Shown: positions 19,662 through 31,366, counted from the first letter of the stretch. The stretch: 64,000 nt of DNA from Pandoraea eparura (GCF_902459725.1 NZ_CABPSH010000001.1:806001-870000), one strand, 5' to 3'. Numbers and translations are program-made. Notes: generated by a model from the letters alone, not told the origin.

Positions 19662-20555
19662 ATGTATCGCGAACTCGTCGTAGAAGTTGCCCGCGCCCAA
19701 GCCGAGGCCCTGTCGGACGCCCTGCTCGATCTGGGCGTGCTGTCGGTCTCCGTGGAAGACGCGGACGCCGACACGCCCGACGAGCAACCGATGTTCGGCG
19801 AGCCGGGCCTGACCCCGCCGGACACCGCGTGGCAACACTCGCGCGTGGTCGCGCTGGTGGGGGAAGACCAGGACGCCGCCGTGCTGCTCGCGGCGGCCGT
19901 CAACGAACTTGGGCTCACCGAGTCGCCCGCGTTCACGTTGCGTGATGTGGAAGAGCAGGACTGGGTGCGCCTCACGCAATCGCAGTTCGAACCGATGCAG
20001 ATCGGCCAGCGTATCTGGGTCGTGCCGTCGTGGCACGACGCCCCGGACACCGACGCCCTGATCCTTGAACTCGACCCGGGCCTCGCGTTCGGCACCGGCA
20101 GCCACCCGACCACGCGGCTGTGCATGGAGTGGCTCGAACAGCATGTTCAGCCGGGTCAATCGTTGCTCGACTACGGCTGCGGCTCGGGCATTCTGGCCAT
20201 TCTGGCGCGCAAGTGCGGCGCCGATCCGGTGATCGGTATCGACATCGATCCACAGGCCGTCGAGTCCGCCCGCTATAACAGCGAGCGCAATCAGGCGACG
20301 GTCGAATACGGACTGCCCGCCGATCTGCGCGACGGTCAATTCAATATCGTGGTCGCCAACATCCTGTCGAATCCGCTCAAACTGCTCGCATCGATGCTGA
20401 CCTCGCGCGTGGCGCCGGGTGGACGACTCGCGCTGTCCGGCGTGCTGGAGCGTCAGGCGGACGAGGTGATTGCCGCCTACGCGCCCTATATGAAGATGTC
20501 GGTCTGGCGTGCTCACGACGGCTGGGTCTGCCTGCACGGGCAGGCCGCCAGCTAA
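19662..20555 (+). CDS. prmA: Ribosomal protein L11 methyltransferase
   Basis: It trimethylates lysines and the N-terminus of ribosomal protein L11. The 297-residue protein has the PrmA substrate-recognition N-terminus ([25 protein letters not shown]), then a class I SAM-dependent methyltransferase domain: [28 protein letters not shown] (SAM-binding loop), [11 protein letters not shown] and [12 protein letters not shown]. It follows accC by 39 bases in the same direction. Confidence 0.97.
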   Translation: MYRELVVEVARAQAEALSDALLDLGVLSVSVEDADADTPDEQPMFGEPGLTPPDTAWQHSRVVALVGEDQDAAVLLAAAVNELGLTESPAFTLRDVEEQDWVRLTQSQFEPMQIGQRIWVVPSWHDAPDTDALILELDPGLAFGTGSHPTTRLCMEWLEQHVQPGQSLLDYGCGSGILAILARKCGADPVIGIDIDPQAVESARYNSERNQATVEYGLPADLRDGQFNIVVANILSNPLKLLASMLTSRVAPGGRLALSGVLERQADEVIAAYAPYMKMSVWRAHDGWVCLHGQAAS

Positions 20556-20609
20556 GTCGCACACGACGCGCCGAGTCTCCGGGTTCTCGTTCTCGACGCC
20601 TCGACGCCC

Positions 20610-21779
20610 ATGCCCCGCCCCTCGCGCGTTCTCGCTACCCGCTGCCCTCACTGCCATACCGTCTTTCGCGTGGTGGCGGATCAGCTCAAGCTGCGCGACG
20701 GCCTCGTGCGCTGCGGCACTTGCCGCGAGGTGTTCGACGGTCAGGCCTATCTGTGCGAGCCGCCCGGCGAAGCGCACGAGAGCGACACTGCCTCGCCCGA
20801 CGCGATGTCCACGTCGAGCACCGATGTCGAGGCGAATGCCGATGCCAATGTTCGCGGCGACGCTGCCGACACGGCCGACGCCGCCGACGCGCCCGACACC
20901 CCCAACAGCACCACCGGTAGCATCAGTCAGTCCGACATGAGCGCGGCATGGCCGACGTCGCCGGTGCCTCACGAAACGCCTGTTGACGCGGCGCCGGCGC
21001 CAGCTAACGAACCCGCGACGTCCGCCGAACGGCCCGCGGTACCCGAGATGCTCACGCCCACCGCGATCGCTGCGCTGCTGGGCACGCCCGACGAGAGCCG
21101 TGCGCAGATGCGACACGGTCCGGGTCGCTATATCGACGACGATGCCACGACTCTCGCGGCACCCACCGCGTCAATGGCGTCTCCCACGTCGGCGATGGCG
21201 ACCGATGCTCCGACGTCGTCCCGCCTCGGCGGACACCCCTCGCGCCCCGGCGCCAGTCGCATGGTCTGGCGCCTGCTGATCGCGCTGGCCATCGCCGGTC
21301 TGCTTGCGCAATGGGCGTGGATCGAACGTGCCGCACTCGTCGATCGCGTGCCGGCGTTGCGCGGCGTGTTCGCGGCGATCGGTCGGCCAATACACGTGAC
21401 GATCGCGCCGCCACGCCAGCCGGACAAGGTCCAGATCTCGAGCGTGACGCTGGTCACGGACGCGCCTGGCACGACCGACGTGACCACCGGAACCCCCGCG
21501 AGCAACGCCACCTCGGGCGAGGCCGTGCCGATGACGCTCACCGTCTTCATCCGCAACCAGGCCGACTACGCGGTGGCCTGGCCGTCGCTCGAACTCACGC
21601 TGTCGGACATCGACGGCAAACCGGTCGTGCGACGCGTGTTTTCGGCGAGCGATTACGTCGCCGACGCCACGCTGCGTGTCGCGGGCCTGGCGCCACACAA
21701 CGAACGCACGATTCGGTTACGATTGACGGCGCAGGCAGCGCTAGCCAGTAACTACCGGGTGCTCGCGTTTTATCCGTGA
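20610..21779 (+). CDS. DUF3426 / MJ0042-type zinc-ribbon membrane protein
   Basis: Function is unknown. The 389-residue protein opens with a four-cysteine zinc ribbon (Cys12, Cys15, Cys35, Cys38: RCPHCHTVFRV and VRCGTCREVFDG). About 170 low-complexity residues rich in Ala, Asp, Pro and Thr follow, then one membrane helix (VWRLLIALAIAGLLAQWAWIE, about 218-240) and an extracytoplasmic DUF3426 domain ending LASNYRVLAFYP. Genes of this kind regularly follow prmA in betaproteobacteria. Confidence 0.85.
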   Translation: MPRPSRVLATRCPHCHTVFRVVADQLKLRDGLVRCGTCREVFDGQAYLCEPPGEAHESDTASPDAMSTSSTDVEANADANVRGDAADTADAADAPDTPNSTTGSISQSDMSAAWPTSPVPHETPVDAAPAPANEPATSAERPAVPEMLTPTAIAALLGTPDESRAQMRHGPGRYIDDDATTLAAPTASMASPTSAMATDAPTSSRLGGHPSRPGASRMVWRLLIALAIAGLLAQWAWIERAALVDRVPALRGVFAAIGRPIHVTIAPPRQPDKVQISSVTLVTDAPGTTDVTTGTPASNATSGEAVPMTLTVFIRNQADYAVAWPSLELTLSDIDGKPVVRRVFSASDYVADATLRVAGLAPHNERTIRLRLTAQAALASNYRVLAFYP

Positions 21780-21811
21780 TAGCGCTGTTGCATTCAACCT
21801 AGGAGATACAG

Positions 21812-22312
21812 ATGTCCCAAGTCACACTCGGGGGCAACCCCATCGAAGTCGACGGCCAGTTCCCGCAGAAGGGGCAGACCGCACCGGCCTTTTCGCTGGT
21901 CAATGCCAAGTTGCAGGACGTCTCGCTCGACGACTTCGCGGGCAAGCGCAAGGTACTCAACATCGTGCCGAGTCTCGACACGCCGACCTGCGCCACCTCG
22001 ACTCGCAAGTTCAACGAAGCCGCAGGCAAGCTCGACAACACGGTCGTGCTCGTGATCTCGGCTGACCTGCCGTTCGCGATGAGCCGCTTCTGCGCCACCG
22101 AAGGCCTGAACAACGTCGTCACGCTCTCGACCATGCGTGGCCGAGAGTTCCTCAAGCAATACGGCGTGGCGATCACCACCGGCCCGCTCGCCGGCGTGTC
22201 GGCGCGTGCCGTCGTCGTGCTCGATGCCGATAACCGCGTCGTCCACGCCGAGCTCGTGCCCGAGATCAAGAACGAGCCGAACTACGACGCCGCACTCGCC
22301 GCGTTGTCGTAA
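21812..22312 (+). CDS. tpx: Thiol peroxidase
   Basis: It reduces hydroperoxides with thioredoxin as donor. The 166-residue Tpx-type peroxiredoxin has the peroxidatic cysteine in [14 protein letters not shown] and the resolving cysteine in [15 protein letters not shown], the spacing typical of Tpx. GGAGA sits eight bases before the ATG. It is probably its own transcription unit; an 8-bp hairpin at 22384-22406 lies downstream. Confidence 0.97.
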   Translation: MSQVTLGGNPIEVDGQFPQKGQTAPAFSLVNAKLQDVSLDDFAGKRKVLNIVPSLDTPTCATSTRKFNEAAGKLDNTVVLVISADLPFAMSRFCATEGLNNVVTLSTMRGREFLKQYGVAITTGPLAGVSARAVVVLDADNRVVHAELVPEIKNEPNYDAALAALS

Positions 22313-22496
22313 GCCACTTCGCCCATCGGCGTATCTCTGGCCCGCCCGGCAAACCCGGTGCGCGGCCGGATCGCAGTGCCCGTGCCGGTGCGGTGATGGC
22401 ACCGGCCAGTTTTCCAGCATGCCCCGGCAGCGCGACTGGCCAACCGTCTGCCCTCCCTGATTGGCCCCCGCTTCCCCTTTCGCAAGGATATCCCCC

Positions 22497-23432
22497 GTGA
22501 CTACCGTGATCTGCGGCTCGCTCGCCTACGACAACATCATGACGTTCGAAGGCCGCTTCGGCGAGCACATCCTGCCCGATCAGGTACATATCCTGAACGT
22601 CAGCTTCCTGGTGCCGACGATGCGCCGCAACTTCGGCGGCTGTGCCGGCAACATCGGCTACAGCCTGCATCTGCTGGGCGGCGCACCGGTGGTCATGGCC
22701 ACCGTCGGTGAAGACGGCGCGCCCTATGTCGAGCGCTTCCAGTCGCTCGGCATGACCACGGACTTCGTTCGCATGGTCACGGACAGCATGACGGCCAATG
22801 CGATGATCACCACCGATCTGGACAACAACCAGATCACCGCCTTCCACCCGGGCGCGATGATGTTCTCGGCGCGCAACCGCGTGGCCGATGTCAGCGGCGC
22901 GACACTCGGCATCGTCGCACCGGACGCCCCCGACGCCATGCTCACCCACGCCGAAGGCTTCGCCGCCACCGGGGTGCCGTTCGTGTTCGATCCGGGCCAG
23001 GGCCTGCCGCTGCTCTCGCCGGAGGCGCTGCGTCGCATGGTGGAACTCGCCACGTACCTTGCGGTCAACGACTACGAAGCCAAGCTCCTCTGCACGAAGA
23101 CCGGCTGGTCGATGGATGACCTCCAGTCGCGCGTCGAGGCACTTGTCGTCACGCGCGGAGAACACGGGGCCCTGATCTTCGCCGGCGGCAAGCAGCACGA
23201 CATTCCCGCCGTGACGGCCACGCGTGTCGTCGACCCCACCGGGTGCGGCGATGCCTTCCGTGGCGGATTGCTATACGGTATCGACAAGGGCCTCGACTGG
23301 CCGACCACCGGCCGCCTGGCCAGTCTGATGGGTTCGCTCAAGATTGCCGAGCAGGGCCCGCAGACTTACGCGCCGACGCGCGCCGAGATCGACGCACACT
23401 TCGAAGCCGCGTTTGGCTACCGCTTTGCATGA
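22497..23432 (+). CDS. PfkB-family carbohydrate/nucleoside kinase
   Basis: The 311-residue protein belongs to the ribokinase/PfkB family. It has an N-terminal ICGSLAYDNIMTFEGRF, FGGCAGNIGYSLHLLGG, and the C-terminal signature DPTGCGDAFRGGLLYG with the catalytic Asp. I recall close Burkholderiaceae relatives labelled adenosine kinase; the substrate cannot be read from the sequence. The GTG at 22497 is chosen because AAGGA (22484-22488) lies at the right distance and the family begins here; the longer ORF adds 12 unrelated residues. Confidence 0.88.
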   Translation: MTTVICGSLAYDNIMTFEGRFGEHILPDQVHILNVSFLVPTMRRNFGGCAGNIGYSLHLLGGAPVVMATVGEDGAPYVERFQSLGMTTDFVRMVTDSMTANAMITTDLDNNQITAFHPGAMMFSARNRVADVSGATLGIVAPDAPDAMLTHAEGFAATGVPFVFDPGQGLPLLSPEALRRMVELATYLAVNDYEAKLLCTKTGWSMDDLQSRVEALVVTRGEHGALIFAGGKQHDIPAVTATRVVDPTGCGDAFRGGLLYGIDKGLDWPTTGRLASLMGSLKIAEQGPQTYAPTRAEIDAHFEAAFGYRFA

Positions 23433-23451
23433 CTTGAGGAACGACACAACC

Positions 23452-23931
23452 ATGGCACGACTGACCACATCGCTCATCCTTCTCACCGCCGCCGCGTCGC
23501 TCTCGCTGTCCGCCTGCACGGCGTTCGGCCCGAGCAATTCCGCGAGCGTCTACAGCAGCCGCCAGGCGCAGCGCGAGCAAGTCGTGCGCATGGGGACGGT
23601 CGAATCGGTGCGCCCGGTCACGATCGATAGCAGCAACGGCGATCCGGGCATTCTCGGCGTGGTGGGTGGCGGTGCGCTGGGCGCCGTCGGCGGCAGTGCC
23701 ATCGGTGGCGGTCGCGGGTCGATCGCCACGGGCATCATCGGCGGTCTGTTGGGTGCCGTGGCTGGCCAGGCCGTCGAAAACCGCATGAGCAAGAAAGCGG
23801 GCCTGGAGATCACCGTGCGACTCGACAACGGCGAGCTGCGCGCGATCACGCAGGATGCCGACGAAGCATTCCAGCCGGGGCAGCGCGTGCGTCTGCTCTC
23901 GAGCGGCGGCGTCACGCGTGTGACGCACTGA
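23452..23931 (+). CDS. Glycine-zipper (2TM) outer-membrane lipoprotein
   Basis: The 159-residue precursor has a lipoprotein signal (LSLSAC, Cys22). A Gly-rich double-zipper segment (GVVGGGALGAVGGSAIGGGRGS, GIIGGLLGAVAGQAVE) follows, then a small beta-rich domain (LEITVRLDNGELRAI, FQPGQRVRLLSSG). It is of the SlyB/PcpX kind, thought to stabilise the outer membrane. GAGGA precedes the ATG by 11 bases. It converges on the histone H1-like gene. Confidence 0.9.
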   Translation: MARLTTSLILLTAAASLSLSACTAFGPSNSASVYSSRQAQREQVVRMGTVESVRPVTIDSSNGDPGILGVVGGGALGAVGGSAIGGGRGSIATGIIGGLLGAVAGQAVENRMSKKAGLEITVRLDNGELRAITQDADEAFQPGQRVRLLSSGGVTRVTH

Positions 23932-23943
23932 GCGAGCAAGAAA

Positions 23944-23979
23944 AAACCCGCTGCGACGATGACTCATCACAGCGGGTTT
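23944..23979 (-). terminator. Intrinsic terminator of the H1-like gene (shared by convergent lipoprotein gene)
   Basis: AAACCCGCTG pairs with CAGCGGGTTT around a 16-base loop. On the minus strand the stem is followed by six T, a good terminator for the H1-like gene. On the plus strand only three T follow, so it is weaker for the lipoprotein gene. Confidence 0.8.
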
Positions 23980-23981
23980 CG

Positions 23982-24003
23982 GATCGAGTAGGCCTACTCG
24001 ATC
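23982..24003. repeat. Perfect 22-bp palindrome
   Basis: GATCGAGTAGG is followed immediately by its exact reverse complement CCTACTCGATC, with no spacer. It lies two bases from the terminator and 42 bases past the stop of the H1-like gene, between two convergent genes. Confidence 0.9.
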
Positions 24004-24045
24004 AAACGGCACTCACGTGCCTTGGTTCCTGCATCGGCAATCGAA

Positions 24046-24654
24046 TTACGGACGGCTGCCGGTCGGGAACGGCCATGCCGCTGCCGGGTTCAGCGCCGTC
24101 TTCGGTGCTGCTGCCGGTGCTGCAGCCGGGGCTGCGGCAGGCTTGGCGGCAGGCTTGGCGGCAGCCTTCTTCACGGCCGGCTTCTTCGCCGCCGCAGCAG
24201 GCTTCTTCGCCGCCGGCTTCTTCGCCGCAACCTTCTTCACTGCCGCCTTCTTGGCCGCCGGCTTCTTGGCAGCGACCTTCTTCACTGCGGCCTTCTTGGC
24301 GACCGGCTTCTTGGCAGCGACCTTCTTGACTGCGGCCTTCTTGGCAACCGGCTTCTTGGCGGCAACCTTCTTCACCGCCGCCTTCTTGGCGACCGGCTTC
24401 TTGGCGGCAACCTTCTTCACCGCTGCCTTCTTGGCGACCGGCTTCTTGGCGGCAACCTTCTTCACCGCAACCTTCTTGGCTGCCGGCTTCTTGGCGGCGA
24501 CCTTCTTCGCTGCCGGCTTCTTGGCGGCCACAGCCTTCTTCGCGACCGGCTTCTTGGCGGCCACAGGCTTCTTGGCGGCGGCAGCCTTCTTCGCTACCGG
24601 CTTCTTGGCAACAGCCTTCTTGGCTGCGGGTTTTTTCTTAGCAGTAGTAGCCAT
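24046..24654 (-). CDS. Histone H1-like Ala/Lys-rich nucleoid protein
   Basis: The 202-residue protein is built almost only of Lys, Ala, Val and Pro, like the eukaryotic H1 tail and the HctB/BpH1 family. It should bind DNA non-specifically and compact the nucleoid. The core is a 15-residue unit ([15 protein letters not shown]) repeated several times; KKPAAK variants flank it. The C-terminus is Ala/Pro-rich and ends [15 protein letters not shown] chose ATG at 24654; a GTG one codon earlier is too close to the AAGGAG site. The antisense strand shows a long hydrophobic ORF that is only the shadow of the repeats. Confidence 0.92.
   Translation of the reverse strand: MATTAKKKPAAKKAVAKKPVAKKAAAAKKPVAAKKPVAKKAVAAKKPAAKKVAAKKPAAKKVAVKKVAAKKPVAKKAAVKKVAAKKPVAKKAAVKKVAAKKPVAKKAAVKKVAAKKPVAKKAAVKKVAAKKPAAKKAAVKKVAAKKPAAKKPAAAAKKPAVKKAAAKPAAKPAAAPAAAPAAAPKTALNPAAAWPFPTGSRP
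24240..24475 (-). repeat. 45-bp coding repeats in the H1-like gene
   Basis: Near-identical 45-base units encode the 15-residue [15 protein letters not shown] block several times in tandem. Because units are in frame, copy-number change would alter protein length but not reading frame. Confidence 0.85.
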
Positions 24655-24835
24655 CACTTTGCTCCTTAACGTGAGAGATCACTCAAACAAAACCACCTGA
24701 GAAGGAAACCCGACCACCATGCGGCGAACCGCCGGCGAGCGGGCTATTCATCGGCGTACGCATCGGACTTCGACGGCTTACGCTAATGAATTCGGCGCTG
24801 CGCGCATGACGCTGACCGTGAGTGGTCACGCGCGC

Positions 24836-24869
24836 AAAAAAATTGCCGGCGACATTGCCGCCAGCAATT
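24836..24869 (-). terminator. Terminator-like hairpin of the candidate small RNA
   Basis: On the minus strand AATTGC pairs with GCAATT and CGGC with GCCG, with a three-base bulge and six-base loop. Seven T follow directly. The bulge weakens the stem, but the T-run is the best in this region. Confidence 0.5.
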
Positions 24870-25071
24870 CGATTGTCTTGAGAAAGGGGATTCGCCAGAT
24901 TCTTCGGGGGGTAGCTTGCCTGTCCCGTCATCGGGAGGGAGGAGATTGCGATAGCGGATAAGCGATACTGCTTGCTATGCACCAAGGTTTTTACGCTCCG
25001 TAACTACCAGCTCTCTGTCGCGGGAGGAAAGCAATGTGCTTTCGTGTGTTCATCGAGACTGCAATTTATTT
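24836..25071 (-). ncRNA. Candidate small RNA upstream of the H1-like gene
   Basis: A minus-strand transcript starting near 25071 and ending in the T-run at 24836-24842 would be about 235 bases. It has its own promoter candidate and terminator candidate and no credible ORF. It contains a pyrimidine-rich anti-ribosome-binding-site-like stretch CTCCTCCCTCCCG (24932-24944) and a C-run near 24905-24910. I do not recognise a known RNA family; 6S RNA and glycine riboswitch cores do not fit. Alternatively this is a long leader of the H1-like gene, with the hairpin as an attenuator. Confidence 0.35.
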
Positions 25072-25077
25072 GAGCGA

Positions 25078-25106
25078 ATCATAATTCTTTTGTGATGCGA
25101 TGTTAA
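25078..25106 (-). promoter_or_regulatory. Sigma-70 promoter on the minus strand
   Basis: TTAACA (-35, plus positions 25101-25106) and TATGAT (-10, 25078-25083) each match the consensus at five of six bases and are exactly 17 bases apart. It lies 270 bases past the nrdB stop and points towards the H1-like gene. Confidence 0.6.
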
Positions 25107-25371
25107 TACTTTGCGCGTAAAAAATCGCACAACGTTCGCAACGAAGAAGTCAATCTGTTGTATTTGATGCACATGGCATTCGCATATCGAGGCATGCGAA
25201 GCGAGCGTGACGACGTGCGAGACAGGAGGATGTGCGTGACCTGCGCCTTCTCTTTGACTTCTCTTGCTGGCGCGCCCTCGTGCTGCGCACGCTCACACCA
25301 TCCTCTCGAAACCCGCATGGATACTGGCTTTGCAGCCAGCATCCAAATTTCACTTCCTGCTCGATCCGCGC

Positions 25372-26514
25372 TCAGTCCCAGCTCAGCGCGCCACCGGTCT
25401 GGTACTCGATCACTCGCGTTTCGAAGAAGTTGCGCTCCTTCTTCAGATCGATCATCTCGCTCATCCACGGGAACGGATTCTCTTCGTTCGGATAGAGCGC
25501 CTCGAGACCAATTTGGGAACAGCGACGGTTCGCGATGAAGCGCAGATAGCTCTTGAACATGCCCGCGTTCAAACCGAGCACGCCGCGCGGCATCGTATCT
25601 TCAGCGTAGCGATACTCCAGCTCGACCGCCTTCTTGAACAGCTCGCGAATCTCTTCGCGGAACTCCGGCGTCCACAGGTTCGGGTTTTCCAGCTTTACCT
25701 GGTTGATCAGATCGATGCCGAAGTTGCAGTGCATCGACTCGTCGCGCAGGATGTACTGATATTGCTCTGCAGCACCGGTCATCTTGTTCTGACGACCCAG
25801 CGCGAGGATCTGCGTGAAGCCGACGTAGAAGAACAGACCTTCCATGATGCAGGCGAACACGATGAGCGAGCGCAACAGCTTCTGATCGGCTTCCTGGGTG
25901 CCGGTCTGGAACGACGGGTCCGCCACCACTTCAATGAACGGCAGCAGGAATTCGTCCTTGTCGCGAATCGACGGCACTTCGTGATACGCGTTGAAGATCT
26001 CGCCTTCGTCCAGCCCCAGGCTCTCGACGATGTACTGATAGGCGTGCGTGTGGATCGCCTCTTCGAAGGCCTGGCGCAGCAGGAACTGGCGGCACTCCGG
26101 TGCGGTGATGTGGCGATAGGTGCCCAGCACGATGTTGTTCGCCGCAAGCGAGTCGGCCGTCACGAAGAAGCCGAGATTGCGCTTGATGATGCGGCGCTCG
26201 TCTTCGGTCAGACCGTTCGGGTCTTTCCACAGGGCGATGTCGCGCGACATGTTGATTTCCTGCGGCATCCAGTGGTTCGCGCAACCGGCCAGATACTTTT
26301 CCCAGGCCCACTTGTACTTGAAGGGCACCAGTTGATTCACATCCGTCGTGCCGTTGATCACGCGCTTGTCGGAGGCGCTCACGCGACGTGTCGACTGCGA
26401 GGCGATCACACTCGGGGTTTCCCCTTGCGAGGCAAGCAGGTTCGACGCCGCGGCCGGGGTAGCGATGGGGGCAGCCGATTTGGCCGTGGTGGTGTCTTCT
26501 TCCCAGTTCAGCAT
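25372..26514 (-). CDS. nrdB: Class Ia ribonucleotide reductase, beta (radical) subunit
   Basis: It houses the di-iron tyrosyl radical that NrdA uses to reduce ribonucleotides. The 380-residue protein has the ligand/radical pattern of R2. These are Asp in [10 protein letters not shown], Glu/His and the radical Tyr in [13 protein letters not shown] (spacing E-x2-H-x3-Y as in E. coli), and the second ligand set in [14 protein letters not shown]. The N-terminal 50 residues are a variable Ala/Ser/Thr segment. The gene is not in an operon with nrdA: an epimerase gene on the other strand lies between them. Two NrdR boxes lie about 300 bases upstream. Confidence 0.97.
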   Translation of the reverse strand: MLNWEEDTTTAKSAAPIATPAAASNLLASQGETPSVIASQSTRRVSASDKRVINGTTDVNQLVPFKYKWAWEKYLAGCANHWMPQEINMSRDIALWKDPNGLTEDERRIIKRNLGFFVTADSLAANNIVLGTYRHITAPECRQFLLRQAFEEAIHTHAYQYIVESLGLDEGEIFNAYHEVPSIRDKDEFLLPFIEVVADPSFQTGTQEADQKLLRSLIVFACIMEGLFFYVGFTQILALGRQNKMTGAAEQYQYILRDESMHCNFGIDLINQVKLENPNLWTPEFREEIRELFKKAVELEYRYAEDTMPRGVLGLNAGMFKSYLRFIANRRCSQIGLEALYPNEENPFPWMSEMIDLKKERNFFETRVIEYQTGGALSWD

Positions 26515-26809
26515 AGGGTCTCAGTCCGTTCAGGTTGATGCGATGCACGCGCGCGCATCGCCGAAGTGACAGATCAGCCGTTCGCGTGCGAAGGCTGACG
26601 ATAAATTTGCGATTCGACGACCGGCAAGCGATCACCGGAAGCACGAAGTCCACCGGGAGCATTGCCGTATTTCGGGGGTGATGCAGATGCGCAATGGCGC
26701 AGTTTTGAACAACAACGCCGACGCGAGAGCCGCAACAACATCATGACCTCCCGACGTCGAATTGAATGCCTCCAATTTAGCACAATTACGTCACTCGTTC
26801 CAGCACGCA

Positions 26810-26825
26810 ACACTACATCTAGTGC
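26810..26825 (-). promoter_or_regulatory. NrdR box, nrdB-proximal
   Basis: ACACTACATCTAGTGC matches the NrdR operator consensus (acaCwAtATaTwGtgt) in its outer half-sites. Its centre is 31 bases, three helical turns, from the second box, the spacing usual for NrdR repression. Confidence 0.8.
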
Positions 26826-26840
26826 CGCACTGCACGATAA

Positions 26841-26856
26841 CCACTATACCTAGTGT
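26841..26856 (-). promoter_or_regulatory. NrdR box, nrdB-distal, overlapping a -10
   Basis: CCACTATACCTAGTGT is a second NrdR operator. On the minus strand it contains TATAGT (26843-26848), a plausible nrdB -10, so bound NrdR would block polymerase. Confidence 0.8.
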
Positions 26857-27054
26857 TTACCGGCACTCCCGCCGGCCTGGCAGCCAGCCTTGCGGGACCG
26901 GCATCTTGCCACGAAACGGCGCCGCGCGACAGCGATGATGGTGCGTCGACGGGGGCGCGGCGTCACATTGGCGTATCCTGTCGCGACGGCGGACCGGAAC
27001 GACAGACTCCGGCGCGCGCCCCCTCGGAAAACGTCGATGAAGGAGAGTCCGACG

Positions 27055-28017
27055 ATGACATTCGCAGGCGCCGACAACGCACCGGGAACGGCAGGCTCGC
27101 CGGGGCCGACACCGCGCACCCTCACCCCCGCCAAACCGATCCGCTTGTCCAACGGCTCGCTCGTGGCCGAGATTCAACCGGGCTGCGGTGCACGGCTCGC
27201 ACGACTCGCTCGCCACGACACACACGGCGATGTCTTCGACTACCTCGTCCCGCTCGGCAGCGAACCGTTCGCGTCGGACGAATGGCCGAAGGCCGGTGCC
27301 TTTCCGATGCTGCCGTATACCAATATGTTGCGCGACGACACACTGCACTGGCGGGGCCGCACGATCCTCGTTCGCGAAACACCGGCGGCATCGAGTTCGC
27401 TGCACGGCTGGGGGCTGCGTCGCGAGTGGGACGTCGTCGACGAAAGCCCGCACTGTTGCGTGCTGCAGCTCGACAGTCCCGCACAACCGGAATGGCCCTG
27501 GCACTATCAGGCGTACCTCTCGGTGACGCTCGACGAACTGGGCGTCGACATGCAACTGTCGATCACCAATCTCTCGGCGCAGGACATGCCTACCGGACTC
27601 GGCATGCATCCTTACTTCCAATGGCCGGCCGGCGCGCGATTGACGTTCGCCTCGGAGGCGATCTGGCGCTCGCCGTCCGAGGAGATTCGTTGGCCGAGCG
27701 AGCAGCGCGTGCACGTCGGCGAGATCGAAGTGGTGTCGGTGGGCGGCGGACTCGATACCGGCGGGCGGTCCACCTGGTTCGCCGAGGTGCCGGTCGAGTC
27801 AGGCCGATTCGACGCGCGCATCGACTACGCCGGCGGTCTGCGCTCGGCCACGGTGCGCAGCAGCGATGCCACCTGGCTCGTGATCCACTCGCCTGCCGGA
27901 CGTCCCTACCTCTGCCTGGAACCGTCGACGCACCGGGTCGGCGAGTTCGACGACGATCACGCCGTGGTCTCGCACGGGCAGACGCTCGAACTGTCGATGC
28001 GCATCGATCTGACCTGA
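27055..28017 (+). CDS. Aldose 1-epimerase family protein
   Basis: It is predicted to interconvert alpha and beta anomers of a sugar (galactose mutarotase fold). The 320-residue protein has SNGSLVAEIQPGCGARLARL near the N-terminus, SLHGWGLRREWDV and GLGMHPYFQWP (two His that fit the mutarotase active site), and CLEPSTHRVGEFDD near the end, a region that carries the catalytic Glu. I chose the ATG at 27055 because AAGGAGAG lies seven bases before it; an ATG at 27037 overlaps that site. No sugar-catabolic neighbours point to the substrate. Confidence 0.88.
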   Translation: MTFAGADNAPGTAGSPGPTPRTLTPAKPIRLSNGSLVAEIQPGCGARLARLARHDTHGDVFDYLVPLGSEPFASDEWPKAGAFPMLPYTNMLRDDTLHWRGRTILVRETPAASSSLHGWGLRREWDVVDESPHCCVLQLDSPAQPEWPWHYQAYLSVTLDELGVDMQLSITNLSAQDMPTGLGMHPYFQWPAGARLTFASEAIWRSPSEEIRWPSEQRVHVGEIEVVSVGGGLDTGGRSTWFAEVPVESGRFDARIDYAGGLRSATVRSSDATWLVIHSPAGRPYLCLEPSTHRVGEFDDDHAVVSHGQTLELSMRIDLT

Positions 28018-28065
28018 GCACCCGGTGGCGGGAGCACCGTCGCCCCGTCTGCGCACCAGAAGCGC

Positions 28066-28107
28066 TTGGGGCCAGTGCCGAGGCGCAAACCTCGGGACTG
28101 GCCCCAA
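28066..28107. terminator. Long hairpin between convergent epimerase gene and nrdA
   Basis: Two 18-base arms (TTGGGGCCAGTGCCGAGG and CCTCGGGACTGGCCCCAA) pair with a single mismatch around a six-base loop. It lies about 50 bases past the epimerase stop and 23 bases past the nrdA stop. There is no T-run. Such a stem could stop both transcripts or protect their 3' ends. Confidence 0.65.
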
Positions 28108-28129
28108 TCTCACCGCAAGCGGATTACGC

Positions 28130-31081
<2,952 letters not shown>

Positions 31082-31319
31082 GTAAAAACTCCCGTTCCAA
31101 TGAGATGGTGCTGTTAGCGCGTTCTTACCAGGGTTACGGCCGGCAAAAATACGCCCTTGGGGCGCCGATGGAGCGAAGTGCTGGATACCGCACGACCGAC
31201 GGACGGCCAAGGGTTCAGGTGTCCGCTGCACGGCTTTGCTGCAGTGCCGCCCCGCAAAAACGCCGCAGGAAAAGCACGGTATTGATGGCTATTGCATTCT
31301 GCGCCGATCTCGACATCAA

Positions 31320-31335
31320 CCACTAGATGTAGTGG
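31320..31335 (-). promoter_or_regulatory. NrdR box, nrdA-proximal
   Basis: CCACTAGATGTAGTGG is a nearly perfect NrdR operator with strong dyad symmetry (CCACTA...TAGTGG). It is centred 31 bases from the distal box, the same geometry as upstream of nrdB. Confidence 0.85.
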
Positions 31336-31350
31336 TCGGCGCTGGAATTG

Positions 31351-31366
31351 GCACTAAGTATAGTGG
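31351..31366 (-). promoter_or_regulatory. NrdR box, nrdA-distal, overlapping a -10
   Basis: GCACTAAGTATAGTGG is the second operator. On the minus strand it contains TATACT (31357-31362), a likely nrdA -10, so NrdR binding would occlude the promoter. Confidence 0.85.

Larger units (their letters stand above)
24655..25371. other. Intergenic region between the H1-like gene and nrdB
   Basis: These 717 bases contain no convincing protein gene and are more A/T-rich than their surroundings, especially 25050-25140. They hold the H1-gene ribosome-binding site (24662-24667), a minus-strand terminator-like hairpin with seven T (24836-24869), and a good minus-strand promoter (25078-25106). Together these suggest a small RNA. 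Confidence 0.6.
26515..27054. other. Divergent intergenic region, nrdB and aldose epimerase
   Basis: These 540 bases hold the paired NrdR boxes (26810-26856) and the epimerase ribosome-binding site AAGGAGAG (27040-27047). The nrdB leader of roughly 300 bases between the boxes and its ATG shows no recognisable gene or riboswitch. Confidence 0.6.

Noticed and set aside
24017-24700. Hydrophobic FLAATFF-repeat ORF opposite the H1-like gene
   Set aside because: It is the exact shadow of the Lys/Ala repeats read backwards. The ribosome-binding site and terminator both belong to the minus strand.
24870-25060. A 6S RNA or glycine riboswitch in the nrdB-H1 gap
   Set aside because: Neither the long central bubble of 6S RNA nor the glycine aptamer core is present. 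Only the generic small-RNA proposal is kept.
25103-25468. A 121-residue ORF overlapping the nrdB end
   Set aside because: It overlaps the certain nrdB gene, has no motif, and its composition matches the neighbouring frame.
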